64,000 nt of DNA from Amycolatopsis nalaikhensis (lineage in GTDB: Bacteria > Actinomycetota > Actinomycetes > Mycobacteriales > Pseudonocardiaceae): positions 1,185,501-1,249,500 of the forward strand of contig NZ_CP127173.1 in the NCBI RefSeq assembly GCF_030264295.1, given 5' to 3'. This document shows, one piece after another, positions 55,455 through 63,648 of the stretch. A program made the position numbers and the translations under genes. The notes beneath the pieces were generated by a model. The model was not told the DNA's origin, ran no database searches, and saw nothing but the letters and a program-made list of their open reading frames with translations. Positions within the stretch are counted from its first letter, which is position 1; each line of letters begins with the position of its first letter.

Positions 55455-57446
55455 CTAGACCGTGATCTTGTCGACGTCGTAGACGTAACCGGCCTGGTTG
55501 CCGATCTGGACGGTGTTGGCCCCGGCCCGCAGGTACACCGGGATCGTCACCGTCTGCGGCGTGTTCCAGTCGTTGTCGTTGCTCCCGGCCACCGGCAGCG
55601 GGAACGAGGTCCCGTTCACCGTGACGATGCCGGTCCGGCTGGAGTCACCGTCCACGTAGGACAGCTGCATCAGGTAGGTGCCCGCCTTGGCGGTGGTGAC
55701 GGTCGGCATGACGACGTATCCGCTGCCGCCGAGATAGCCGACCTTCTTGCCGTTGCTGCAGGCGCAGTCGTACACGGTCGCGCCGCCTTGCGGACTGCCG
55801 TTCTCGGCCTCGTACGCCTTGGGGCCGTCAGCCGTCGGCGTCGTGACGCTGATCGCCTTGCTGAGCGCGGACGGCCTGCCGTACCGCTGGTTCGCGACCA
55901 CCGTGAAGTCGTACGAGGTCGACGGGGTGAGCCCGGCGACGGTGACGCTGGCGCCGGTGGTGCTGGCCACCTTCTTGCCGCCCGCGAAGACGTCGTAGCT
56001 CGAGGCGCCCTTCGAGGCGTCCCAGGCGAGGGAGACGCTGGTGCCGGTGGCCGCGGTGCCGTGCACGACGGCCGGGGCGGCGAGGGCGTTGCGGTCGCGC
56101 GGGGTGACCTTGAACAGGCGCGAGCCGTGCGCGGGCAGGTCAGCTGCCGCGGTGGTGACGTCCTGGTGCGCCCAGAGATCGCGGATCCGCACCTGGCCGG
56201 AGATGCCGAGCTGCGCGAAGTCGGCGCCGACCCGGGCGGGCGTGGCGGCGAGGTTGAACAGCGCGACGGTGTAGCTGCCGTCGGCGTTGCGGGCGTACCA
56301 GACCTGCTGGTCGGTGGTCTGGCTGACCGGCTTGGCCGGCACCCCGGCCTGGTTGACGGCGATGACCTCGTCGTTGGTCAGGAGTTTCACGCCGTAGTCG
56401 TCGAGCTGGGTCAGGTCGTCCCCGATGTAGAGCGGCGCGGCTTCGATGGCCCACAGCGTCATGTAGCTCTGCCGCTCGGCCTCGGTGAGGCCGTCCATCT
56501 TGCCGCTGCCGACGTCGAGCGAGTCGAGGTTGTTCCAGTGCCCGGGCCCGGCGTCGGGGATCCACTGCACGACGTCGTTCCAGCGCTGCTTGACCGAGTT
56601 GTCCCAGGTCACCAGCGTGTCGCAGTAGCACTCGACGTCGGTGTCGACGCGCCAGCCGTTGGTGTTGGCCTTCCAGACGTCGGCCTGGCGGTGGCTGAGC
56701 GCCCAGGAGACGACGAACTCCATCGGGCGGCCGGTCTTGGCGATGGCCTTGTGCCACGCTTCGACGTCGGTGGTGTTGGTGTAGTTGTCGCCGCCCTTGA
56801 AGGAGCCGGGGCCGACGCCGTCGAGCTTGAGGAAGTCGACACCCCAGCTCGCCAGCAGCTGCGCCTCGGAGTCCACGTAGGACTGCGCGCACGGGTTGCT
56901 GAAGTCGATCTTGTAGGCGGAGTCCCAGCCGTTGGTCTTGCGCAGGTCGGGGTAGACGAGGTCCCGGGTGTGGCAGTTCGCGGTGCCGAAGATGGGCGAG
57001 TTGCCGTCGTTGTACGCCTTGAGGTCGAGCCCGACGGCGAGGTAGGAGCCGAGCTTGAGGCCCTTGCCGTGGACGTAGTCGGCGACGTGCTTCATGCCAT
57101 CGGGGAAAGTGGTCGGGTTGACGACCGGGCGGGCGTACTCGTCATAGCCGTTGGACCAGCCGGCGTCGATGTTGACGTAGGTGTAGCCGTGCTGCTTGAA
57201 CTTCGCGGCGAGGACGTCGGCCTGCTGGAGGACGTGCGCCTCGGTGAGCCAGCTGGCCGGGCCGGTCGGGTTGACGCCGGGGTAGTTCGTCGACTCGAGG
57301 CTCCAGCTGCTCCAGCCCAGGTAGGGCTTTTGGGCTACCTGCGCCTGGACTTCGGGCTCCGCGGCCGCCGCGGGAGCCGTGAGCAGGCCCGCGATCACCG
57401 TCAGTCCGGCGAGGGCACCGAGTGCCCGTCTGCCGCGTGCTGCCAT
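55455..57446 (-). CDS. Secreted GH27 glycosidase with Fn3 and CBM35 domains
   Basis: A 663-residue extracellular enzyme. The signal peptide (ALGALAGLTVIAGLLTAPAAA) leads to a GH27 barrel beginning KPYLGWSSWSLES. The nucleophile Asp is in VDFLKLDGVG (about residue 207) and the acid/base Asp in WRVDTDVECYC (about 268). A beta domain, a fibronectin III module (about 445-530, VSLAWDASKGASSYDVFA) and a C-terminal CBM35-like module (YEAENGSPQGGATVYD onward) follow. GH27 contains alpha-galactosidases and beta-L-arabinopyranosidases; which one applies is unclear. ATG at 57446 has AAGGAG. It is the first gene of the operon, 69 bases after the GATCCTATAGGATC palindrome. Confidence 0.93.
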   Translation of the reverse strand: MAARGRRALGALAGLTVIAGLLTAPAAAAEPEVQAQVAQKPYLGWSSWSLESTNYPGVNPTGPASWLTEAHVLQQADVLAAKFKQHGYTYVNIDAGWSNGYDEYARPVVNPTTFPDGMKHVADYVHGKGLKLGSYLAVGLDLKAYNDGNSPIFGTANCHTRDLVYPDLRKTNGWDSAYKIDFSNPCAQSYVDSEAQLLASWGVDFLKLDGVGPGSFKGGDNYTNTTDVEAWHKAIAKTGRPMEFVVSWALSHRQADVWKANTNGWRVDTDVECYCDTLVTWDNSVKQRWNDVVQWIPDAGPGHWNNLDSLDVGSGKMDGLTEAERQSYMTLWAIEAAPLYIGDDLTQLDDYGVKLLTNDEVIAVNQAGVPAKPVSQTTDQQVWYARNADGSYTVALFNLAATPARVGADFAQLGISGQVRIRDLWAHQDVTTAAADLPAHGSRLFKVTPRDRNALAAPAVVHGTAATGTSVSLAWDASKGASSYDVFAGGKKVASTTGASVTVAGLTPSTSYDFTVVANQRYGRPSALSKAISVTTPTADGPKAYEAENGSPQGGATVYDCACSNGKKVGYLGGSGYVVMPTVTTAKAGTYLMQLSYVDGDSSRTGIVTVNGTSFPLPVAGSNDNDWNTPQTVTIPVYLRAGANTVQIGNQAGYVYDVDKITV

Positions 57447-57514
57447 GACCACTCCTTCGAGGTCGGTGGGGACGTCAGACATCGGAGGACCACGGCCCGT
57501 TTTGACGAACCGTG

Positions 57515-57528
57515 GATCCTATAGGATC
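57515..57528. promoter_or_regulatory. GntR-type operator palindrome
   Basis: GATCCTATAGGATC is a perfect 14-bp palindrome in the 174-base gap between the GH27 operon and the AAA ATPase gene. It lies 69 bases before the GH27 start, where a promoter-blocking operator is expected. Compact palindromes of this style fit FadR/FCD-type GntR proteins, and one is the last gene of this operon. Confidence 0.75.
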
Positions 57529-57620
57529 GACGACGGCTGATTCTTGCTGCTGACTTTCACGGATGTCAACGCTCTCGCCGGACAAAGATCGGACGAATCC
57601 GGGCACGTTAGGTTCGAGCG

Positions 57621-58778
57621 ATGCTGACCACGCTCGCCGTAGAGAACTACCGCTCACTGCGCGACCTGGTGCTGCCGCTGTCGGGCTTGACGGTGGTGAC
57701 GGGGCCCAACGGAAGCGGCAAGTCGAGCTTGTACCGAGCGTTGCGACTCCTGGCGGAGGCCTCCCGCAACGGCGCGGTGTCGGCGCTGGCCCAGGAGGGC
57801 GGGCTGCCATCGACGTTGTGGGCAGGGCCGGAGACGGTGGGCCGATCGGTGCGTTCGGGTCGCACACCAGTCCAGGGCACGGTCCGCACGAAGGCGGTCG
57901 GCCTGAGGTTGGGCTTCGCGGGCGACGAGTTCGGCTACGCACTGGACCTGGGGCTGCCGGTCCCGGGCGAGACGGTGTTCAACCTGGACCCGGAGTTCAA
58001 GAGGGAAGCGGTGTGGTCGGGCCCGGTGTTGCGCCCGGCGGCGTTGCTGGCGGACCGGGCGGGCCCCTCGGTACGCACGCGCGTCGCCTCGGGGGCGTGG
58101 GGCGAGGAGACGTTCAAGATCCGGCTGTCGGACAGCATGCTGAGCGAGTTCGCGGACCCGAGGGCGTGCCCGGAGCTGCTGGTGGTGCGCGAGCGAATCC
58201 GCTCGTGGCGGTTCTACGACCACTTCCGCACGGACGCGACGGCCCCGGCCCGCCAGTCCCGCATCGGAACAAGGACGTTCGTGCTGTCCCACGACGGAGC
58301 GGACCTGGCGGCGGCGCTGCAGACGATCATCGAGGTGGGCCGATCGGAGGAGCTGGCCGCGATCGTGGACTCGGCCTTCCCCGGGTCGCACTTGTCGGTT
58401 TCGTCGCGCGACGGGTTGCTGTCGATCGAGTTCCACCAGCATGGGTTGCTTCGGCCGTTGTCGGCGGCGGAGCTTTCGGACGGAACGTTGCGGTTTTTGT
58501 TGTGGGTAGCGGCTTTGCTGACGCCGCGGCCGCCGGAGCTGCTCGTGCTCAATGAGCCGGAGACGAGCCTCCACCCGGATTTGCTCCCGGCGCTGGCTAC
58601 GTTGATCGCTTCCGCGGCGAAGGAGACTCAGGTTGTGGTGGTGTCTCATGCTTCCGCGCTGGTCCGGGCGCTGGGGGAGTTCGCGGAGGTGGTGGAGCTG
58701 GAGAAGGAGTACGGGGAGACGAAGGTGGTGGGGCAGGGTCGGTTGGACCGGCCGTCCTGGCACTGGCCCGCGCGCTGA
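57621..58778 (+). CDS. AAA ATPase of the RecF/OLD-like group
   Basis: A 385-residue SMC/RecF-type ATPase. The N-terminal strand VENYRSLRDLVLPLSGLTVV leads to Walker A GPNGSGKSSLYRAL. The signature is AAELSDGTLRFLLWVAAL, Walker B plus D-loop is LLVLNEPETSLHPDLLPAL, and the switch His is in VVVVSHASALV. There is no TOPRIM nuclease domain, so it is the ATPase half only. Such stand-alone proteins occur in defence systems and in DNA-related housekeeping roles. No partner nuclease gene is adjacent. It ends just before hairpin repeat copy 3. Confidence 0.9.
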   Translation: MLTTLAVENYRSLRDLVLPLSGLTVVTGPNGSGKSSLYRALRLLAEASRNGAVSALAQEGGLPSTLWAGPETVGRSVRSGRTPVQGTVRTKAVGLRLGFAGDEFGYALDLGLPVPGETVFNLDPEFKREAVWSGPVLRPAALLADRAGPSVRTRVASGAWGEETFKIRLSDSMLSEFADPRACPELLVVRERIRSWRFYDHFRTDATAPARQSRIGTRTFVLSHDGADLAAALQTIIEVGRSEELAAIVDSAFPGSHLSVSSRDGLLSIEFHQHGLLRPLSAAELSDGTLRFLLWVAALLTPRPPELLVLNEPETSLHPDLLPALATLIASAAKETQVVVVSHASALVRALGEFAEVVELEKEYGETKVVGQGRLDRPSWHWPAR

Positions 58779-58837
58779 CGCGTCTTGAATGAGTCATTCA
58801 GGGCGTCGGAGGTCCTGAATGACTCATTCAAGACGCG
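58779..58837. repeat. Hairpin repeat ([15 protein letters not shown] family), copy 3
   Basis: The inner arms 58782-58802 and 58814-58834 match copy 1, and three further bases on each side also pair (CGC with GCG), giving 24-bp arms. The loop differs slightly (GCGTCGGAGGT). It starts at the base after the AAA ATPase stop codon, a terminator position. Confidence 0.85.
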
Positions 58838-58924
58838 GGTCCGGCCGGGTCCAACGGCCCTGGTGAGCCGAATCGCCGAGGCGGATCGTGGGAGCATCGT
58901 CCGCCGCACCGAAGGTTCTCGATC

Positions 58925-59281
58925 ATGCGTCCGTTCGCCATCGCCGGCCTGTTCGCGGTCACCGTGCTGGCCGGTGGCTGCACATCGGCCCCCGCGGCTC
59001 AGACCCCGCAGCCGGTACCGACAACGGTCACGGCCGAGCCGGTGACGGTCACCGAAACGGCCACCACGACAGAGACGGTCGTCGTCACCACGACCACCAC
59101 GGCCCAGCCGCGCAAGGCCACAACGACCCGGCCGAAGGCCGAGGACTGCCAAACGGGCGGCTGCCTCAACGCGGCCCGCGGCCTGACCCAGGAAGACGTC
59201 GAACGCGAACGCGACGCCTGGCTCGCAACCCACCCCGGGTGGTGCGCAGTGGGAACGACCGGAGCCGTCGCACCTTGCTGA
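58925..59281 (+). CDS. Small Thr-rich lipoprotein
   Basis: A 118-residue predicted lipoprotein. The signal FAIAGLFAVTVLAGGC ends in a slightly unusual lipobox (LAGGC). A Thr/Val-rich linker (TVTAEPVTVTETATTTETVV) then spans to a small C-terminal domain with four cysteines (EDCQTGGC, GWCAVG, APC), which may form two disulfides. No family is recognised. It could tether the Cys domain at the outer face of the membrane. The ATG at 58925 has GAAGG upstream. It sits between hairpin repeats copies 3 and 4. Confidence 0.75.
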   Translation: MRPFAIAGLFAVTVLAGGCTSAPAAQTPQPVPTTVTAEPVTVTETATTTETVVVTTTTTAQPRKATTTRPKAEDCQTGGCLNAARGLTQEDVERERDAWLATHPGWCAVGTTGAVAPC

Positions 59282-59311
59282 CCGGCCCGCACTCTCGGCC
59301 CGGGTGCGGGT

Positions 59312-59364
59312 GTCGCGAATGACTCATTCGGGACCTCGGAGGTCCCGAATGAGTCATTCGCGAC
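59312..59364. repeat. Hairpin repeat, variant copy 4
   Basis: Perfect 25-bp arms (59312-59336 and 59340-59364) around a 3-base loop. The arm word is GCGAATGACTCATTCGGG, so compared with copies 1-3 several bases differ in one arm and the opposite arm has changed to match. It lies 31 bases after the lipoprotein stop. Confidence 0.85.
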
Positions 59365-59512
59365 CTCGGGGGCGGGCGATTGAGCGATCACCGGCGGCCA
59401 GAAACGGAAGGTGGCCAAGAGGTCACCTGAGCAACCGGCGGCCGGCAACGCGAACCAGGCACGAGATCACCAGACCTCCCCCGCCCCTCGTCCTCGCCGC
59501 CCTTCAGTCGAC

Positions 59513-59558
59513 GGTTGAGCTTGTCAAGGCACGCTTTCCCGCCTTGACAAGCTCAACC
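59513..59558. terminator. 18-bp hairpin in gene gap
   Basis: Perfect stem GGTTGAGCTTGTCAAGGC (59513-59530) with its mirror at 59541-59558 and a 10-base loop. It lies in the 570-base gap between the lipoprotein and the LacI gene, downstream of both convergent genes. It is either a terminator or a dispersed repeat; it does not match the other hairpin families here. Confidence 0.65.
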
Positions 59559-59688
59559 GGCGGCTGAACACTCCGCGAGGAGGGGTGGGGGATGTCGGGC
59601 CCGGCCTTTCAAGAAATGTCCTCGCCGGACGGGCAGGCTCCGGGATGGCCGGGGCCTCGTAGTCCTCTCACGCTGGAGAGGTGGGCCG

Positions 59689-59833
59689 CTGGGTGGTCAT
59701 CCCGTCGCCTGATTGAGGCCTATCACTTTGAGCCAGGCCCGCAAGCTTCCGTACTTCGGCTGAAGTAGACCAGGTAGTTGCGGGCCTGGCTCAAAGTGAT
59801 TTGATGGCCTCAGGCGACGGGATGACCACCCAG
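59689..59833. repeat. 145-bp imperfect inverted repeat, MITE-like or terminator
   Basis: The outer arms begin CTGGGTGGTCATCCCGTCGC at 59689 and mirror at 59833. Inner arms ATCACTTTGAGCCAGGCC also pair, with a small unpaired stretch between (about 59712-59721 against 59801-59812). Total arm length is about 55-65 bases around a 23-base centre. It abuts the 3' end of the LacI gene. It contains no coding frame of note. Confidence 0.75.
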
Positions 59834-59851
59834 CTCCTTTGTCTGGGTCGG

Positions 59852-60850
59852 CTAACCGCCCGTGCTCTCCCTGATCTCCAACGCGAACGGCGTCTGGATG
59901 TCCTGCGGTGGCGACGTCTTGTCCCCAGTGATCCGCCGGTGCACCAGCTCGATCGCCGCCTCGGCCAACGCCGCCTTGTCCGGTGCGATCGTAGTCAACG
60001 AAGGCAGCGAGAACGCGCTCTCTTCGTTGTTGTCGAAACCGACGATCGCCACGTCCTCCGGTACCCGCAACCCCAGCTCGGCCACCGCCCGCATGGCTCC
60101 GATGGCCAGCAGATCGTTGAAACAGAACACCGCGTCCGGCGGTGCGGGCAAAGCCAGAAGCGAACGCATAGCCGCCGCCCCCACGGACCTGTGCCACTTC
60201 TCCGCCGGGGCCACCAGAGAGTCCGAATAGGACAACCCAGCCGAATCCAAAGCCGACCGATACCCGGCCAACCGCTGAGAAGACGTCCCACGAGACGGAT
60301 TCCGCCCAATAGCCGCGATCCTGGTCCGCCCGAGTGAAGCCAGATGGGTCACCGCCGTCTGCGCCGCCAGTACGTTGTCGATCGCCACGTGGTCGATCGG
60401 TACGTCCACCGCGTGCTCGCCCAGCATCACCAGTGGGATCTCCCCCGGTGACGGAAAGTCCGCCGCCTCCAGGGCCTCCGGGTGGACCAACGCTCCGTCC
60501 ACCAGGTGCGGCCCCAGCGAGGACAACGTCTCCCTCTCCCGTGAGCGCGTTCCCTGGGTCTGCTCGATCAACACACTCCAGCCGCGCTTCTGGGCCGCCG
60601 TGATCACCAACCCCGCCAGCTCGCCGAAGTACGGGATCGACAGCTCCGGCACCATCAGCGCCAAGAACCCCGTCCTCCCTCGGCGCAGGTTGCGCGCCCC
60701 CACGTTGGGCCGGTAGCCCGTCGCCGCCAGGGCCTCCTCCACCCGCCTGCGGTTCTCCGGCTTGACGAAGGCGTAGCCGTTCACCACGTTCGACACCGTC
60801 TTCACCGACACTCCGGCGAGCGTGGCGACGTCCTTGAGCGTCACGGTCAC
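59852..60850 (-). CDS. LacI-family transcriptional regulator
   Basis: A 332-residue LacI/GalR repressor. The helix-turn-helix and hinge are TLKDVATLAGVSVKTVSNVVNG...YRPNVGARNLRRG. The periplasmic-binding-protein-like sensor domain has LALMVPELSIPYFGELA, FCFNDLLAIGAMRAVAELG and VAIVGFDNNEESAFSLPSLTTI, as in sugar-sensing members. GTG at 60850 has AAGGGA upstream; longer upstream frames are not protein-like. It is divergent from the ribose-type ABC importer. The gap holds an excellent LacI palindrome, so it should repress the importer and perhaps itself until sugar binds. Confidence 0.94.
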   Translation of the reverse strand: MTVTLKDVATLAGVSVKTVSNVVNGYAFVKPENRRRVEEALAATGYRPNVGARNLRRGRTGFLALMVPELSIPYFGELAGLVITAAQKRGWSVLIEQTQGTRSRERETLSSLGPHLVDGALVHPEALEAADFPSPGEIPLVMLGEHAVDVPIDHVAIDNVLAAQTAVTHLASLGRTRIAAIGRNPSRGTSSQRLAGYRSALDSAGLSYSDSLVAPAEKWHRSVGAAAMRSLLALPAPPDAVFCFNDLLAIGAMRAVAELGLRVPEDVAIVGFDNNEESAFSLPSLTTIAPDKAALAEAAIELVHRRITGDKTSPPQDIQTPFALEIRESTGG

Positions 60851-60902
60851 GGGCGGTCCCTTCGCTGTAGTGAGCACGAAGTGTAGCGATATTTTTTGCC
60901 GG

Positions 60903-60929
60903 TTTACAACGTTGTTCCAACGATGTAAA
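60903..60929. promoter_or_regulatory. LacI-type operator
   Basis: TTTACAACGTTG (60903-60914), TTC, then CAACGATGTAAA (60918-60929): arms match at 11 of 12 positions. The site lies between the divergent LacI gene and the importer operon, within an AT-richer stretch that probably contains both promoters. Confidence 0.82.
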
Positions 60930-61006
60930 AAGTACCTCAAGGCTCCCGCGGTGACTCCGATCACCCCGGTGAGCGGGCCATCATCGTCGCTGCCCGAGGA
61001 GTCACC

Positions 61007-62083
61007 GTGCCCCTGCCCACCCGCCCCCTGCTGGTCGTCGCCACCGCGGCCGCCGCCGCCATCACCCTCACCTCCTGCACCGCCAGGGAAGAAACCCCCG
61101 CCGCCCCCTCCAGCGGTGGTGGTCCCGCCGCCAGCGCCCAGTCCGTCGCGCCCAGCGCCGACGGCTGCACGCTCGAGAAGACCGGCTACCCCAAGGTCGA
61201 CCTCAAGACCGCGGTCGTGGGTTTCTCCCAGTCCGAAAAGGAAGCCAACCCGTTCCGGATCGCCGAGACGCAGTCCATTCGCGACGAAGCCGCGAAGCTC
61301 GGCATCGCGAACGACAAGCTGCTCGTCACCAACGCCCAGAGCGACCTCAACCGGCAGATCAGCGACATCAAGTCGCTGCTCGACCGGGGTGCCCAGCTGC
61401 TCATCGTCGCGCCGCTGAACTCCGACGGCCTCCAGCCCGCCCTCGACGCCGCGAAGGCCAAGAAGGTCCCGGTCGTCACCATCGACCGCAAGGTGACGTC
61501 GCAGCCGTGCACCGACTACCTGACCTTCATCGGCTCCAACTTCGTCGAGCAGGGCAAGCGCGCCGCGCAGGAGACCGCCCGGGTCACCGGCGGCACCGGC
61601 AAGGTCGCCATCCTGCTCGGCTCGTCCGGCAACAACGTCACGACCGACCGCACCAAGGGCTTCAAGGACGAGCTCGCGAAGACGCCGGGACTCTCCGTGG
61701 TCGCCGAGCAGACCGGTGAGTTCGACCGCTCCAAGGGCCAGGCCGTGATGGAGCAGCTCATCCAGAGCCACCCGGACATCACCGCCGTCTACGCCGAGAA
61801 CGACGAAATGGGCGTCGGCGCGGTCAACGCGCTCAAGACCGCCGGCAAGACGCCGGGCAAGGACGTCAAGGTCATCTCGATCGACGGCACCCGCAACGCC
61901 GTGCAGCTGATCGCCGACGGCAGCTACAACGCCGTCATCGAGTCCAACCCGCGCTTCGGCCCGCTGGCCTTCCAGACGCTGCAGAAGTTCGAGAACGGCG
62001 AGGCCATCCCGGCCAGCATCGTGATCACCGACGACCAGTACGACGAGACCAACGCGTCCCAGAAGGTCGGGAACGCGTACTGA
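61007..62083 (+). CDS. Sugar ABC transporter substrate-binding lipoprotein (CUT2 type)
   Basis: A 358-residue RbsB/YtfQ-type binding protein. The lipobox is ITLTSC after PTRPLLVVATAAAAA. The mature domain starts AVVGFSQSEKEANPFRIAET, with DIKSLLDRGAQLLIVAPLN, VVTIDRK and VYAENDEMGVGAVNAL as family markers. The start FSQ...NPFR is most like galactofuranose/arabinose binders (YtfQ) rather than RbsB itself. GTG at 61007 has GAGGAG. It is first in the importer operon under the LacI operator. Confidence 0.93.
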   Translation: MPLPTRPLLVVATAAAAAITLTSCTAREETPAAPSSGGGPAASAQSVAPSADGCTLEKTGYPKVDLKTAVVGFSQSEKEANPFRIAETQSIRDEAAKLGIANDKLLVTNAQSDLNRQISDIKSLLDRGAQLLIVAPLNSDGLQPALDAAKAKKVPVVTIDRKVTSQPCTDYLTFIGSNFVEQGKRAAQETARVTGGTGKVAILLGSSGNNVTTDRTKGFKDELAKTPGLSVVAEQTGEFDRSKGQAVMEQLIQSHPDITAVYAENDEMGVGAVNALKTAGKTPGKDVKVISIDGTRNAVQLIADGSYNAVIESNPRFGPLAFQTLQKFENGEAIPASIVITDDQYDETNASQKVGNAY

Positions 62084-63648
62084 TGACGGCAGCCACCGAA
62101 GAGGACGTCGCCATGACGACCGCACCGGTGCTCGAGGTGGCCGGGGTGACCAAGCGGTTCCCCGGCACCCTCGCCCTCGACGACGTCAGCTTCGCGCTGC
62201 GGCCGGGCGAGGTGCACGCGCTGGTCGGCGAGAACGGCGCCGGCAAGTCCACGCTGATCAAGGTGCTCACCGGCGTCTACCAGCCCGACGAGGGCGAGGT
62301 GCGCCACCTCGGCGAGCCGGTGACGTTCAAGCGGCCGATCGACGCGCAGCGGGCCGGGATCTCCACGATCTACCAGGAGGTCAACCTCGTCCCGCTGATG
62401 AGCATCGCCGGCAACGTCTTCCTCGGCCGCGAGCCGCGCACGAAGGCCGGTCTCGTCGACTGGTCGAGGATGTACGCCGACGCCCGCGAGCTGCTCAAGG
62501 GCTACGGCATCACCGACGACGTCAAGCGGCCGCTGCACACCCTGGGTGTCGGCGCGCAGCAGATGGTCGCGCTCGCCCGCGCGGTCTCGACCGACGCGAA
62601 GGTCGTCATCATGGACGAGCCGACGTCGTCGCTCGAGCCGCGCGAGGTCGAGACGCTCTTCGAGGTGCTGAACCGGCTGCACGCCGAGGGCATCGCGATC
62701 GTCTACGTCAGCCACCGGATGGACGAGCTGTACCGGGTGTGCGACAGCGTCACCGTGCTGCGCGACGGCCGAGTCGTCCACAGTGGACCGCTGAAGCCGC
62801 TGCCGCGCATCGAGCTCGTGTCCATGATGCTCGGCCGCGAGATCCGCCAGATCCGCGAAGAGGGCGTCACGGCGTTCGGCGAGGAGCACGACGTCGAGCG
62901 CGAACCGCTGCTCAAAGCCGAAAACCTCAGCGGGATGCGCAAGCTGCACGACGTCTCGGTGAGCATCCGGCCCGGCGAGGTCGTCGGGCTGGCCGGGCTG
63001 CTCGGCTCCGGCCGCAGCGAGACCGCGCGGGCCATCGTCGGCGCGTTCCCGCTCGACGGCGGCAGTGTCCTGCTGGCCGGGAAACCCCTCAAAAAGGGAA
63101 AGATCAAGGCCGCCATGCGCGCCGGGATCGCGCTGCTGGCCGAGGACCGCAAGACCGACGGCATCATCCCCAACCTGTCAGTGCGCGAGAACATCGTGCT
63201 CGCGGCGCTGCCGACGCTCTCGCCGTTCGGCCTGGTCAGCAAGGCCAGGCAGGACAAGATCGTCAAGATCTTCATGGACCGCCTGCGGATCAAGGCGTCC
63301 AGCCCGGAGCAGAAGGTGTCCGAGCTGTCCGGCGGCAACCAGCAAAAAGTACTGCTCGCCCGCTGGCTGGCCACCGGCCCGAAGATCCTGCTGCTGGACG
63401 AACCGACCCGCGGCATCGACGTCGGCGCCAAGGCCGAAGTCCAGGCCTTGATCGACGAACTCGCGCAGGAAGGGCTCGGCGTGCTGCTCATCTCGTCCGA
63501 ACTCGAAGAGCTGATCGACGGCTCCGACCGCGTGGTCGTGCTGCGCGACGGCTCGGTCGTCGGCGAGCTGACCGGCGACCGGATCACCGAGGAGAACGTC
63601 CTGACCGCGATCGCCGCCGAGACCACCGAGGGTGACAACGATGTCTAG
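62083..63648 (+). CDS. Sugar ABC transporter ATP-binding protein (CUT2, two cassettes)
   Basis: A 521-residue RbsA/MglA-type protein with two ABC domains. The first has Walker A GENGAGKSTL, Walker B VVIMDEPTSSLEP and Q-loop YQEVNLVP. The second has a degenerate Walker A (GLLGSGRSET, as usual in this family), signature SELSGGNQQKVLLARWL and Walker B ILLLDEPTRGIDVGAK. ATG 62083 overlaps the binding-protein stop by one base; ATG 62113 is an alternative. Its stop lies 8 bases inside the permease gene. It would power import of a pentose or hexose. Confidence 0.95.
   Translation: MTAATEEDVAMTTAPVLEVAGVTKRFPGTLALDDVSFALRPGEVHALVGENGAGKSTLIKVLTGVYQPDEGEVRHLGEPVTFKRPIDAQRAGISTIYQEVNLVPLMSIAGNVFLGREPRTKAGLVDWSRMYADARELLKGYGITDDVKRPLHTLGVGAQQMVALARAVSTDAKVVIMDEPTSSLEPREVETLFEVLNRLHAEGIAIVYVSHRMDELYRVCDSVTVLRDGRVVHSGPLKPLPRIELVSMMLGREIRQIREEGVTAFGEEHDVEREPLLKAENLSGMRKLHDVSVSIRPGEVVGLAGLLGSGRSETARAIVGAFPLDGGSVLLAGKPLKKGKIKAAMRAGIALLAEDRKTDGIIPNLSVRENIVLAALPTLSPFGLVSKARQDKIVKIFMDRLRIKASSPEQKVSELSGGNQQKVLLARWLATGPKILLLDEPTRGIDVGAKAEVQALIDELAQEGLGVLLISSELEELIDGSDRVVVLRDGSVVGELTGDRITEENVLTAIAAETTEGDNDV

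Noticed and set aside
55788..57524. Long plus-strand frame antisense to GH27
   Set aside because: Val/Gly/Arg/Asp-rich shadow without motifs. GH27 on the minus strand has every family motif.
57621..58778. AAA ATPase as part of a two-gene defence system
   Set aside because: No TOPRIM, nuclease, reverse transcriptase or other effector gene is adjacent; neighbours are a glycan operon and a lipoprotein. The ATPase alone is not enough.
60851..62125. Upstream extension of the LacI gene, and antisense frame over the binding protein
   Set aside because: LacI proteins start a few residues before the helix-turn-helix. The extension crosses the operator and the divergent gene.
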